64,000 nt of DNA from Deltaproteobacteria bacterium UBA6601 (GTDB lineage Bacteria; Myxococcota_A; UBA796; UBA9615): NCBI GenBank assembly GCA_002433485.1, contig DJIF01000136.1, positions 1 through 64,000 on the forward strand, read 5' to 3'. A program made the translations under genes and the position numbers. The notes under the pieces were generated by a model that was not told where the DNA came from, searched no databases, and saw nothing but the letters and a program-made list of their open reading frames with translations. The stretch's first letter is position 1; each line of letters opens with the position of its first letter. Shown here piece by piece: positions 34,790-44,475 of the stretch.

Positions 34790-36134
34790 AGAACAACAGG
34801 TCATCGAGATCCCAGACCGAGGACACCGCTACATCGCGCGAGACGAAGAGCTGGGCGCGGTTGTTGAGGTGCTCAGCACTTCCCCGGTGCTTGGCATCGA
34901 TACGGAGAGCGACTCGCTGTTTTCTTATCGAGAGTCCTGCTGCCTGGTACAGATCACCGGTGTCACAGGCCCCGACTTCATCATCGACCCACTGTCAGTA
35001 AGCGACCTGAGCCCACTGGGCCCCCTCATGGAGAATCCTGACGTCGTCAAGATCTTCCACGGCGCGGACTTCGACATCGTCAGCATGAAGCGCGACTTCG
35101 GATTCCGCTTCTGCAACATCTTCGACACCATGATTGCTGCCCAGGCGACTGGGCACGAACGCTTCGGCCTGTTCGATCTGGTCTCGCGCTACTTCGGTGT
35201 AACCCTCAACAAGAAATACCAGCGGCACGACTGGTCCTCGCGACCGCTCAAGTCCGAGCACCTCGACTACGCCCGTCTCGACTCTCATTACCTGCCAACC
35301 CTGATGGGACTGTTGGCCGACCAGGCAGCCGAGCGCGGCAGAACCGACATGCTTACTGAGGAATTTGGCCTGCTTGAGGGGCGCGAATGGACTGGTCGGC
35401 CCTATCACCCCAACGACTGCATCCGCATCAAGGGCGCATCGAAGCTCGAGCCCGACCAATTGCGCGTACTGCGCGCGGTCTGCGACCTGCGCAACTCCAT
35501 CGCTGCCGATCGAGACCGCCCCTCCTTTAAGGTCTGGGGCAACGATGCCTGCATCAAGCTGGCGCAACGCGCACCCAAAGACCGGGCCGCGCTGCGCGAA
35601 GCCCTGGGCGACAATCACCATATCGTCCGCCGCTACTCGCGAGATGTAGTCGCCGCAGTAAACCGCGGCACCGAAGACAACAGCCCACCGCCAACATCAG
35701 CCCACAAGAATCGCGAGAAAAAGAGCAGCAAGGTACCGCCCTTCACACGCGAGCATGAGGGGCTCCTGACCCACCTGAGGAAGTGGCGCAATCGGGCCGC
35801 CGATGAGGCTGGCCTTGGCCCTGGAATGGTCGTCAACAACAACCTGCTCAAGACGGCAGCAGCGCTACAGCCAAAGCAGTTGGAGCAGCTGGAACTGATT
35901 CCCGATATCCGCCGCTGGCAGATCAAAGAATGGGGTCCAACCCTGCTAGAGCAGATCGCTGAATACCAGCGTAAAGCAAAGCAGAAGGCGGCCGAGAAGG
36001 CCGCTTCACAAGGGGCCGAGAAGGAATCCAAGAGCCGCCGGAGAAGGCGGCGGCGGCGCTCAAAAGACAAAGGCCCTGGAACGGACTCGGACGAGTCTAC
36101 AGACAGCAAGCGGAGCGAACACGAGACCTCATGA
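34782..36134 (+). CDS. rnd: Ribonuclease D
   Basis: 450 residues, start MTEEQQ at 34782, overlapping cdd by eight bases. DEDDy exonuclease: motif I LGIDTESDSLFSYR (Asp40, Glu42), motif II FHGADFDIVSMKRDFG, motif III with YARLDSHYL. Two HRDC domains follow (about 215-290 and 330-410). The last 40 residues are highly basic (KSRRRRRRRR). RNase D trims 3' ends of tRNA and other structured RNA. Placed inside the nucleoside operon, so RNA-derived nucleotides may feed the salvage genes, which is inference. The stop overlaps the next start as ATGA. Confidence 0.93.
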   Translation: MTEEQQVIEIPDRGHRYIARDEELGAVVEVLSTSPVLGIDTESDSLFSYRESCCLVQITGVTGPDFIIDPLSVSDLSPLGPLMENPDVVKIFHGADFDIVSMKRDFGFRFCNIFDTMIAAQATGHERFGLFDLVSRYFGVTLNKKYQRHDWSSRPLKSEHLDYARLDSHYLPTLMGLLADQAAERGRTDMLTEEFGLLEGREWTGRPYHPNDCIRIKGASKLEPDQLRVLRAVCDLRNSIAADRDRPSFKVWGNDACIKLAQRAPKDRAALREALGDNHHIVRRYSRDVVAAVNRGTEDNSPPPTSAHKNREKKSSKVPPFTREHEGLLTHLRKWRNRAADEAGLGPGMVVNNNLLKTAAALQPKQLEQLELIPDIRRWQIKEWGPTLLEQIAEYQRKAKQKAAEKAASQGAEKESKSRRRRRRRRSKDKGPGTDSDESTDSKRSEHETS

Positions 36135-37792
36135 GCCGCACCCTAGCCACCTTTGCCCAACCTGGATCCTTCATCAGCGCGGCAGGCAGCCCGGGCGAGA
36201 TCCTGGTGGGCCGCAAGGTCGCAAACACATCCTTTATCAAGGCCCTACTGCACTACGGTGACTTCGACCGCTACTGCTTTCTGGTCGGTGAAAACGGCGA
36301 CCTTGAGGGGATTAAGGCCTTGCTGGCTGGTCACGACCCCGCCACCGTTGATCGGATCGAGGTCCGCAACGTCATCGAGCTACCCGAAGCCATGGCACGC
36401 GGCGAAATCAATGTGCTGCACCAATACTCCCATGCCGACCACATGGGGGCTGTCCTCAACCTGCGCAACCGCTACGCCCAGAGCAGTCTGCCGGTGACCG
36501 CCCAGATCCACTCGCTCAGCTATCCCAGCATGATGAACAGCTACCTCGACACGGCCTTGGCCCGCCCCAGCGAGATCGACGCAGTATTCTGCTCGAGCGC
36601 GCCCGGGCGAGAGGTGGTTCTGCGCTGTTTTGCCGCGCTTACTCAACAGCTGAAGGAGGCCGGACTTGAGCTCCCCCAGCCCCGCTGGGAGCTGCCAGTG
36701 GTGCCCCTGGGCATCTCCTGCGAAGAGCTGGCCAAGGGTGACCGAACTACCGCGCGCAGCCAACTGGGCATCCCTACCGACAGCTTCGTAGTACTCGGAA
36801 TGGCGCGCTTTACCGAGTTCGACAAGATGGACATGTTCCCGGTGCTGACGGCCTTCGCCAGCTTCAACGAGAGCGTGAAGGAGCAGGGTATCAAGCCGAC
36901 CCTGCTGCTCGCGGGCGCCCGCCAGGGGACCCGTACTCCGGAAATGATCGAGCTGTGGGCCCGAGGTCTGGGGCTATCGGAGCAGATCATCCTCCGGGTC
37001 GACTTCGCAGAACAGGAAAAGGCTGGCTTACTGGCTGCATCGGACCTGTTCATCGCGCCCTCGGACAACCCGCAAGAGACCTTTGGCATCACCGTCGTCG
37101 AGGCGATGGCCGCCAACCTACCCATCATCGCCGCGGACTTTAATGGCTATAAAGACACCGTCTCCGAAGATGTCGGAATCCGCGTTCCAACCCACTGGAA
37201 CGCAGACATGGATCGAATCTCGGAGCTTGGACCCATCCTCTACCAGCGGCCACTGCACCTGTTCCTCGGTCAGAGCATCGAAGTCGACCTAAACGCGCTT
37301 GCCGAGGCAATGACGGAACTGTGCCTCAACCACTCGAAGCGATCCGAGATGGCAACAGCGGCCGGCCGCAGAGCCCGCAAACTCTACGACTGGAGCCAGG
37401 TAATCCCCCGATATCAGGCGACCTGGGACGCCCTTATCGAGAAGCCATTTCAGGCCGAACCCCAGCGCCGACACCCCCTGCGCATGGACTTTCAGCAGGT
37501 CTTTGGTCACTACCCGACCACGGTGCGCAAGACCCAGCGTCGACTCAACCGTTCAGCTCTCGCCGCAGCCATCTGTCCCCAACAAAATGGCTACCCGATT
37601 TATCCCGAGATGAAAAACCTATTCGACGGCAATGCAGTGATGGCAGCCCTGGCCTTTGCGGCTGAAACTGTTGAACTCGACGCTCTGGAAGCGAAGATCA
37701 AGGAACAGGTCTACCCGCACTCGCCCTGGCGTGCTTCGTTGCTGGTCAGCTGGCTGCTCAAACATGGACTGCTGGAAGGCGCGGACTGCTAG
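36131..37792 (+). CDS. GT4-type (GT-B) glycosyltransferase
   Basis: 553 residues. GT-B fold: N-terminal half with VAQFAQ-like start and HADHMGAVLNLRNRY, then the C-terminal sugar-nucleotide lobe with GMARFTEFDKMDM, FIAPSDNPQETFGITVVEAMAANLPIIAA and the conserved E-x7-E motif within it. It should transfer a sugar from an NDP-sugar; acceptor unknown. The last about 110 residues (QQVFGHYPTTVRKTQRRLN) are an extra helical domain of unknown role. Last gene of the operon begun by deoC. Confidence 0.85.
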   Translation: MSRTLATFAQPGSFISAAGSPGEILVGRKVANTSFIKALLHYGDFDRYCFLVGENGDLEGIKALLAGHDPATVDRIEVRNVIELPEAMARGEINVLHQYSHADHMGAVLNLRNRYAQSSLPVTAQIHSLSYPSMMNSYLDTALARPSEIDAVFCSSAPGREVVLRCFAALTQQLKEAGLELPQPRWELPVVPLGISCEELAKGDRTTARSQLGIPTDSFVVLGMARFTEFDKMDMFPVLTAFASFNESVKEQGIKPTLLLAGARQGTRTPEMIELWARGLGLSEQIILRVDFAEQEKAGLLAASDLFIAPSDNPQETFGITVVEAMAANLPIIAADFNGYKDTVSEDVGIRVPTHWNADMDRISELGPILYQRPLHLFLGQSIEVDLNALAEAMTELCLNHSKRSEMATAAGRRARKLYDWSQVIPRYQATWDALIEKPFQAEPQRRHPLRMDFQQVFGHYPTTVRKTQRRLNRSALAAAICPQQNGYPIYPEMKNLFDGNAVMAALAFAAETVELDALEAKIKEQVYPHSPWRASLLVSWLLKHGLLEGADC

Positions 37793-37822
37793 GCTAGCGG
37801 GACTGGTTGGAGGACTGCACCC

Positions 37823-38515
37823 ATGAGATTCATCACCTCATACCTGATCCTGATCCTCTCTCTGTCTCTATGTGGGGCCTGCATCGTCGACGAAGACGGT
37901 GATGGTTTTGGGCAGGAGGAAGACTGCAACGACAATGACGCTGCCATTCATCCTCAGGCAGATGAACTCTGTGACGGCATCGACAACGACTGCATCGACG
38001 GTGCCGACAACGGTCTGACCCAGCGACTCTGGCCAACCAACAGCTGGTGGCAGGCACTCCCCTGCGCGGTCCCCGAAGAGCTGGAGGGAACTGGCCGCGA
38101 AGTCAATGACACCGCGGCGAACTTCAGCCTCATGGATCAGCACGGAGACGAAATCGAGCTCTACCAGTTCTACGGCAAGATCGTCGTACTCGACGTCTTC
38201 GCCGCCTGGTGCGGCCCCTGCCGCGAGAACGCTCCCCACGGCGAGCAGTTGGTCGAAGACGGAAATGGCGAGGTGGTCCTGCTGGCAGCAATGCAGCAGA
38301 ACGAGCTGAGCCGAACGCCGACCGGAGAGGACCTCAATCTATGGGCAAGCGACTTCGAGCTGACCCATCCAATCCTTGCGGATCCCAACAACACCCAGGA
38401 CCCCTACGCGGCCACCGGCTATCCAACCTACATCGTCCTGGACCGCGAGTTGAGAATCGTCAATTCCGATCTCTGGCCCTTCGACGACGCCTTTGTCCTA
38501 GAGCTCATCGACTGA
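37823..38515 (+). CDS. TlpA/redoxin-type lipoprotein with MopE-like motif
   Basis: 230 residues. Signal peptide ending LCGAC with lipobox Cys20. Right after the Cys lies a MopE-like unit: DEDGDGFGQEEDCNDNDAA and DELCDGIDNDCIDGADN. The remainder (about 95-230) is a thioredoxin fold with active site WCGPC and FAAWCGPCRENAPHGE, plus the cis-Pro near ATGYPTYIVLD. It is a periplasmic, membrane-anchored thiol-disulfide reductase or oxidase. The calcium/metal unit may position it; its role is unknown. It precedes the second fused transporter/synthase gene by 28 bases. Confidence 0.87.
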   Translation: MRFITSYLILILSLSLCGACIVDEDGDGFGQEEDCNDNDAAIHPQADELCDGIDNDCIDGADNGLTQRLWPTNSWWQALPCAVPEELEGTGREVNDTAANFSLMDQHGDEIELYQFYGKIVVLDVFAAWCGPCRENAPHGEQLVEDGNGEVVLLAAMQQNELSRTPTGEDLNLWASDFELTHPILADPNNTQDPYAATGYPTYIVLDRELRIVNSDLWPFDDAFVLELID

Positions 38516-38543
38516 GCCTCCAACCCAAGGTCAGAAACCGCTC

Positions 38544-41500
38544 ATGAGCAGCGCGGAGCTGCACGACGTAAAGGGAGTTCCGCCAGCGGATTCCGCAGCG
38601 CAGCTGGGCAGCCCCATTGGCGTGCTGCCAGTCTCCATACTGCTGTTGTGTTCGGGATTTTGTGCACTGGTCTACCAGGTGGCATGGCTACGCCTGCTCC
38701 GGCTGGTCTTCGGCGCCTCGACCGCTTCGCAGGCCGCCGTTATTGCGATCTTTATGGCCGGGCTTGGCTTCGGCTCACTGCTGTTGGGCAAGCGCGCTGA
38801 CGCCCACCCCAATCCGCTGCGCATGTATGCGCGTCTAGAGCTTGGGATCGCCCTCAGCGCGGCTGCCAGCCCGCTACTGGTTCTCGCGGTACGCGCCATC
38901 TACCTGGGCCTGGGGGGCACTGCGGTCCTCGGTGACGGCGGCGGCAACCTACTTCGCCTGCTGCTCTCGACCCTGGTTCTGGGCCTCCCCACCTTCCTCA
39001 TGGGCGGCACCCTGCCTGCAGTAGCCCGTGCCGCTGCAGAACTGAGCGAGAAGCACGGTGACAAGAGTCGGCGTTACCTCGGCATCCTTTACGGCGGCAA
39101 CACCCTTGGTGCGGTGCTCGGAGCCCTGTGTACGACCCTATGGAGTCTTGAGGTCCTCGGGATCCAGAAGTCCATCTGGGCCGCAGCGGCTCTCAACGGC
39201 CTGGTGTTCGTTTTCGCTGAACGCATCGCTGCACAACGTGGAGACCGGCCAGTCAGCCAGGTCACGGAGCCTGAACGGCCCAAGAAAAAGGGCAACAGCG
39301 CCATCGCCGGCCTGAGAAAGCTGCCCTTCATCCTGCCGGCGGCGGCCATCGTCGGCGCCACCTTCCTGCTAATGGAACTGGTCTGGTACCGCATGCTCGC
39401 CCCACTGCTGGGCGGCTCTTCCTACACCTTTGGCTTGATCCTCGCGGTCGCCCTCCTCGGCCTGGGACTCGGCAGCCTGCTCTATGGCAGCGGCAACACC
39501 AGGCGGCGACCAGGCCTGGCAGCGTTCGCCACAACCTGCTCCCTGGAGGCAGTGCTGCTGCTCATCCCTTTCGCTTTGGGAGACTCGCTGGCCCTGCTGG
39601 CCGCGGTACTTCAACAGCTCCGAGACCTCGGCTTTGTCGGCCTCATCGTGACCTGGCTCAGCGTCATCTGCCTAGTGGTACTGCCGGCCGCGCTGGTCTC
39701 GGGCTATCAATTTCCCCTGCTCATCGCGATCCTCGGTGATGACGAGCGACGGGTCGGACGAGAGGTCGGCCTGTGCTACAGCTGGAACACCGCTGGCGCC
39801 ATATTTGGCTCGGTGGTCGGCGGCTTTGGGATCATTCCCCTGCTCTCGGCAACCGGAGCCTGGCGGGCCTGCGCACTGGCCCTGTTGCTGCTGGGCGCGC
39901 TCGCAGTGGCGCTGGCACTACGCAACACCGAACAGCATGGCAAGCCAATCATCGCCACGCTACTGACGGTCGCCGGCCTGAGCATGCTGGTCGCGCCGGG
40001 GCCCAGCGCCTTCTGGCGCCACAGTCCCATCGGTCTGGGCATGCTGAGCCTGGACTTCGCAGACCATAACGGCTTCAAAGACAGTATCCACGCCCACAAT
40101 CGGACGCTGCGCTGGGAAACCGATGGCCGTGAGAGCAGCGTAGCCCTCGACGACACCAACGGCTGGACCTTTATCGTCAACGGCAAGTCTGACGGCAGCG
40201 CGCGCGAAGATGCTGCCACCATGGTGATGTCAGGACTCCTCCCCGCCGCCCTCCATCCAGCTCCGCGCAAGGTACTCCTGATCGGACACGGCACCGGTAC
40301 CACAGCAGGCTGGTTGGCCCAGGTTCCCGGAATCGAGCGGGTAGATGTCGTAGAAATCGAAGCGGCCATTCTGGAGGTCGCTGAGGCCTGTAGAGCGGTT
40401 AACTTCGATGTCCCCGACAACCCCAAAGTAAACGTCATCATCGGCGATGGTCGGGAACACCTGCTGAGCTCCAAGGAGCGCTATGACATCATCTTCTCTG
40501 AACCCTCAAACCCTTACCGGGCAGGTATCGCCAGTCTGTTCAGTCAAGACTTCTACGACGGAGTCCAGGACCGCCTCGAAGACGGTGGCATCTTCGTCCA
40601 GTGGTTCCAGGGCTACCACGTCGACGCCGAGTTGGTCCGAACTGCCTACGCCACCATCTCCTCGGTTTTTCCGGTGGTCGAAACCTGGACGGTCCATTAC
40701 TTCGACATGGCCTTTACAGCTTCGAAGCAGGCCATTGAGCACGACGCCGGGCGCCTACGTGCGCGACTGGCACAGCAGCCATTCTTCGACGCGCTCCGAT
40801 ACACCTGGGGAGTATCGGGCGTCGAAGGTCTCTACAGCGCTTATCTGGCCAATGGCGACTTCGCCCGGTCGGTGGCTGAAATTGAGGGCCACTGGGTCAA
40901 CACCGACGACCGACCGATCATCGAATTCGGCTTCGCTAGAAACGCTGGCAGAACCGGCCTTTTCTCCATTCCAGCACTGCATCAACTAGCCACTGCCAGG
41001 GGCCAACAGCGGCCACCAGGACTGAGCGACGTAGACTGGGCGGCAGTGCACGACCTGAGAGGCGCCAGAGAGCTTGCGATGGGCGGCATGCCGCCCGCGC
41101 CGACCGGGATGCCTGACGGGCCAGCGAACCGAGCTCGAGCCCGCCGTGCCTATGCTCAGGAAGACCTTGTCGCAGCCTGCGACCACTGGTTCAGCCAGAG
41201 CCAGGCACCCGCCAGCGATATTGACCTGCTGCTGGTGGTTGAGTGCCTCGCAGAACAAGCACAACCGGAGACCGCCGACCTGCTGCCTGGCCTGCACCAG
41301 CGCAGGCCAGTAGAAGCCGCGGCCATCTCCGCCCGCATGTTCGCCAGGGCCGGTCAGCCGGTTCAGGCCGCTGCTGAACTTGAGCGCGCCTTTGTGGCCT
41401 TCCGCAAAGACCCCTGGGTTCACACCACGGTGATGGCCAGAGCCCTGGACCTGGCGGTAGAGCTCTGTCGTAAGAACCCGGCTCTGAGCGCTGGACTCTT

Positions 41501-41774
41501 TGAGGCGCTGCAATACCCCTTTGCCGCTCGAATCCTTGAAGAGAGCCGCAAGGACGTTCGCCTGGAGGTCGCTATGGCGAGCCGGAGTTCGGCGCAGTGC
41601 GCCGAGGCATTCACCGCCTTCGAGCCCTGGCCGCCGTGGCGCGAGCGTTTCCTGCGCGATCGCTGTAGCTGCTACACCGCATCAGAGCACCCCCTAAAAG
41701 AGAGCTCCTGCGCTGATCTGGAGCAGTTTCGTCGGGCAGCTCCGACCCGGCTGGAAGCAGGACTTGTTCCCTGA
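38544..41774 (+). CDS. Fused membrane transporter-like / spermidine synthase-like protein (second copy)
   Basis: 1076 residues. About 14 membrane helices in two MFS-like halves (residues about 25-490). The first half starts with LLLCSGFCALVYQVAWLRLL, parallel to the 9720-12548 gene's LVYQVLWVRM. A spermidine-synthase-like domain follows at about 530-760 with GHGTGTTAGWL, DVVEIEAAILEVAEAC and IIGDGREHLL. The catalytic stretch reads SEPSNP in place of D-S-S-D-P, as in the first copy. The C-terminal 250 residues are helical repeats. No TPR signature is obvious. Function and substrate unknown. Confidence 0.85.
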   Translation: MSSAELHDVKGVPPADSAAQLGSPIGVLPVSILLLCSGFCALVYQVAWLRLLRLVFGASTASQAAVIAIFMAGLGFGSLLLGKRADAHPNPLRMYARLELGIALSAAASPLLVLAVRAIYLGLGGTAVLGDGGGNLLRLLLSTLVLGLPTFLMGGTLPAVARAAAELSEKHGDKSRRYLGILYGGNTLGAVLGALCTTLWSLEVLGIQKSIWAAAALNGLVFVFAERIAAQRGDRPVSQVTEPERPKKKGNSAIAGLRKLPFILPAAAIVGATFLLMELVWYRMLAPLLGGSSYTFGLILAVALLGLGLGSLLYGSGNTRRRPGLAAFATTCSLEAVLLLIPFALGDSLALLAAVLQQLRDLGFVGLIVTWLSVICLVVLPAALVSGYQFPLLIAILGDDERRVGREVGLCYSWNTAGAIFGSVVGGFGIIPLLSATGAWRACALALLLLGALAVALALRNTEQHGKPIIATLLTVAGLSMLVAPGPSAFWRHSPIGLGMLSLDFADHNGFKDSIHAHNRTLRWETDGRESSVALDDTNGWTFIVNGKSDGSAREDAATMVMSGLLPAALHPAPRKVLLIGHGTGTTAGWLAQVPGIERVDVVEIEAAILEVAEACRAVNFDVPDNPKVNVIIGDGREHLLSSKERYDIIFSEPSNPYRAGIASLFSQDFYDGVQDRLEDGGIFVQWFQGYHVDAELVRTAYATISSVFPVVETWTVHYFDMAFTASKQAIEHDAGRLRARLAQQPFFDALRYTWGVSGVEGLYSAYLANGDFARSVAEIEGHWVNTDDRPIIEFGFARNAGRTGLFSIPALHQLATARGQQRPPGLSDVDWAAVHDLRGARELAMGGMPPAPTGMPDGPANRARARRAYAQEDLVAACDHWFSQSQAPASDIDLLLVVECLAEQAQPETADLLPGLHQRRPVEAAAISARMFARAGQPVQAAAELERAFVAFRKDPWVHTTVMARALDLAVELCRKNPALSAGLFEALQYPFAARILEESRKDVRLEVAMASRSSAQCAEAFTAFEPWPPWRERFLRDRCSCYTASEHPLKESSCADLEQFRRAAPTRLEAGLVP

Positions 41775-41813
41775 GTTGCTGAAGGCGAGGACACGATCCA
41801 GCGCCCACGCGGA

Positions 41814-42668
41814 GTGTATGCTGAGACCATGTGGCAGAAACTAACCGACAGCGAAGTAAAAGAGCGGCTTGCGGAAATGACGCTGCCCTTCAACCGCTAC
41901 GGACTTGATCCTTATGGGGTCTCCCGTGAGCACCTTGGCTTCGTGTTCTCACTGCTCGCGCCGCTCTATCGTCACTACTTCAGAGTTCAAGTACACGGCA
42001 TCGAAAACATTCCTGCCAAGGGCTCAGGAATGGTGATTGGCAACCACAGCGGCGGCATCCCAGTCGACGCATCGATGGTGCTGGCTTCCATCTTCTTCGA
42101 AATGAATCCACCACGACTGGTCCACGGGATGGTCGAGAAGTTTGCCCAGTCCTGGCCAGTGGTATCGCCCATGTTCTTTCGTATGGGACAACTTCCCGGA
42201 CTGCCCCAGCACGCGGTTCGCCTGCTTCAGGACAAGCGCCTGCTGATGGTCTTCCCCGAAGGAGTTCGCGGGATCGGCAAGCTCTATCAGCAGCGCTACC
42301 AGACGGTCCGCTTTGGCACCGGATTTATGCGCATTGCGCTGCAGACTGGCGCTCCGATCATCCCATTTGCGTTTATCGGGGGAGAAGAGGCCTATCCCAC
42401 CCTGTGGCACCTCAAGCCTCTGGCCAAGTTACTGGGCGCACCCTATGTGCCGGTCCCCAAGCACATCGTTCCGGTACCGCTACCCATCCGCTGCTCTATC
42501 CACTACGGCGAGCCTATGTACTTCGAAGGCGACGGCAACGAGGCAGACGATGTCATTGAAGACTTCGTTGCTCAGGTCCGCCAGCGGGTTGACCAACTCA
42601 TTGAGGAGGGTCGGGTCAGCCGACGGGAGCGACTGCGCCGAGAACAGGCCGGTCGAGTAGCCGAATGA
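41814..42668 (+). CDS. PlsC-type lysophospholipid acyltransferase
   Basis: 284 residues from GTG 41814, or 279 from ATG 41829; the choice is open. Acyltransferase domain: NHSGGIPVDASM at about 73 (the catalytic His-Asp pair, with the spacing H-x6-D rather than the usual H-x4-D), FPEGVRGIGK at about 145, and IIPFAFIGGEEAYP at about 183. The enlarged H-to-D spacing is seen in NHSGG-type members. It should acylate a lysophospholipid or a diacylglycerol-like acceptor. Its stop overlaps the SDR gene as ATGA. Confidence 0.87.
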   Translation: MYAETMWQKLTDSEVKERLAEMTLPFNRYGLDPYGVSREHLGFVFSLLAPLYRHYFRVQVHGIENIPAKGSGMVIGNHSGGIPVDASMVLASIFFEMNPPRLVHGMVEKFAQSWPVVSPMFFRMGQLPGLPQHAVRLLQDKRLLMVFPEGVRGIGKLYQQRYQTVRFGTGFMRIALQTGAPIIPFAFIGGEEAYPTLWHLKPLAKLLGAPYVPVPKHIVPVPLPIRCSIHYGEPMYFEGDGNEADDVIEDFVAQVRQRVDQLIEEGRVSRRERLRREQAGRVAE

Positions 42669-43585
42669 GGGTCCTGGTCACCGGTATCGTCGGCGGCCTG
42701 GGTCAGGCCGTTACCGAACAGTTGCTGCTGCAGGGCCACCAGGTCATGGGCATTGATCGACGCGGCTGGCCCGATGCACCGGACGGCGTTGAAGTGGTGG
42801 AAGCAGACATCCGCAAGCGCCCAGCTGAGGATGTATTTCGCACCTTCAAGCCAGAAGGACTGATTCACCTGGCTACGGTGACCCACTTCAGCGCCAGGCC
42901 CAGTGAGCGCTTCCGGATCAACCTCGGAGGGACTCGGGCCATCTTTGACCACTGCCACAAGTACAAGGTAAAGACCGCGGTCTTTGTCGGTCGACACACA
43001 GTCTATGGCGCTGCTCCCGATGCTCCTCTCTATCGGACCGAGCAGGAACCTCCGCTCGGTGCCGCAACCTTCCCTGAGCTGGCCGATCTGGTCGCCGCGG
43101 ACCTGTTCGCCGGCGCTGCGCTATGGCGCTGGCCCAAGCTCAACACTTCGGTGCTGCGCATCGTCTACGCCCTTGGCCCCTCGGGGCGTGGCACTCTAGG
43201 CGGCTATCTGGCCGGCCAGAAAGTCCCGACGGTTGCCGGCTTTGACCCCCTGTTCCAGTTCATCCACGAACGCGACGCCGCGGTGGCCATTCGCCTGGCC
43301 TTGGAAAAAAAGTTGCGAGGCATCTACAACGTGGAAGGCCCACCACCGGTGCCACTGAACCAGCTGTGCTGGGGCACCAACCGACAACCCATCCCCATCC
43401 CACAGCCGCTGTTTCGGCACGTGCTCGGGCGATTTGGCTTTCCTAAGCTGCCGCCCGGCGCGATCGAGCACATCAAGCATCCGGTGGTCATCGATGGTCA
43501 AGCCTTCCGGGAAGCAACCGAATTCAAATACGAATATGACGAGGTCGCCATCATGGACGGCTTCCGCTGGGTCGAGCGCAAATAG
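42665..43585 (+). CDS. Atypical SDR / NAD-dependent epimerase-like protein
   Basis: 306 residues. The Rossmann start is VTGIVGGLGQAVTEQLLLQG, a G-x2-G-G-x-G variant of the usual TGGAGFIG, followed by IDRRGWPD and the DI acidic residue. HLATVTHFSARPSE fits the NAD-binding strand. I do not see the usual catalytic YxxxK; after VYGAAPDAPLYRTEQ the expected place reads ELADLVAADLFAG. It may therefore be non-catalytic or a distinct SDR. Overlaps plsC and is followed by a shared base with the next start (TAGTG). Confidence 0.8.
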   Translation: MRVLVTGIVGGLGQAVTEQLLLQGHQVMGIDRRGWPDAPDGVEVVEADIRKRPAEDVFRTFKPEGLIHLATVTHFSARPSERFRINLGGTRAIFDHCHKYKVKTAVFVGRHTVYGAAPDAPLYRTEQEPPLGAATFPELADLVAADLFAGAALWRWPKLNTSVLRIVYALGPSGRGTLGGYLAGQKVPTVAGFDPLFQFIHERDAAVAIRLALEKKLRGIYNVEGPPPVPLNQLCWGTNRQPIPIPQPLFRHVLGRFGFPKLPPGAIEHIKHPVVIDGQAFREATEFKYEYDEVAIMDGFRWVERK

Positions 43586-44475
43586 TGACCAGTCCCCGAC
43601 CGCTGCTCCTGGACGGTGGAACGGGCTCAGCGCTCCTCCAAGCAGACATCACAGCTGCTGATTGCCCTGGAGCATGGCCCCTGGAACGCGCCGAGCAACT
43701 CGCTGCGGTGCATCGCGCTTTCATCGAAGCCGGGGCAGACATCGTGCTATCGGCCAGCTTCAGCGCGACCACCGCAAGGCTCGCAAGCCATCCGCACCTG
43801 GCCACTCGGGTAGAAGAGCTCTGCGCCCGATCCATCACCCTGGTACGCGAAGCCATCGAACAAACCGCAGTCGACCGTCACGGTCCGCGAGTCGCAGGCA
43901 ATATCGGCGCCGCCTATGGTCCAGTCGCTGCCGCCGAGCAAAGAGAAGCGGCAATGGAGAAGGTCTATCGACGCAGTGCTGAAGCGCTGGCCCGGGCCGG
44001 AGCTGAGCTCCTGTTCGTAGAGACCATCGGCTGCACTCGCGAAGCTTTATGTGCTCTCCGCGCAGGCCAGCACACCGATCTACCGGTGCTCATCTCGATG
44101 GTGTTCAGTGAGACCCCGACAGGCTTCCGGTCGCTCTCCAACGAAGACCCCCGCGACTGCCTGCTGACGCTTGAGCAAGCAGGTGCAGACGGCTTCGGAA
44201 TCAACTGCAACCTGAACGCTAACCAGGCGGCTCGGCTCGCCCTCAGCCTACTCCCCGAGACCAGCCTGCCGCTAGCCATCCAACCCTGCGCAGGGCAACC
44301 GCGACAACAAGATGGCCGACTGGAGTATCCGGCTAGCGGCGATGCTTTTATCAGTGCCCAGTACCGCGTCGCCAGGTCTGGCGCGGCCATCGTTGGCGGT
44401 TGTTGCGGAATCACCGCTGCAGACATCGCACGACTTCGAGTAGCCCTGGACAGCGATCTCGGCGCAAAGCCATGA
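43585..44475 (+). CDS. Homocysteine S-methyltransferase family protein
   Basis: 296 residues from GTG 43585. TIM-barrel with the zinc ligands in GINCN (at about 212) and the GGCCG motif at about 270 (two Cys), as in MetH/MmuM-type enzymes. LLDGGTGSALLQ near the start and NIGAAYGPVA at about 111 fit. It should methylate homocysteine (or a similar thiol) with S-methylmethionine or another donor. Its stop overlaps the beta-helix gene as ATGA, an odd pairing of metabolic and surface genes. Confidence 0.87.
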   Translation: MTSPRPLLLDGGTGSALLQADITAADCPGAWPLERAEQLAAVHRAFIEAGADIVLSASFSATTARLASHPHLATRVEELCARSITLVREAIEQTAVDRHGPRVAGNIGAAYGPVAAAEQREAAMEKVYRRSAEALARAGAELLFVETIGCTREALCALRAGQHTDLPVLISMVFSETPTGFRSLSNEDPRDCLLTLEQAGADGFGINCNLNANQAARLALSLLPETSLPLAIQPCAGQPRQQDGRLEYPASGDAFISAQYRVARSGAAIVGGCCGITAADIARLRVALDSDLGAKP

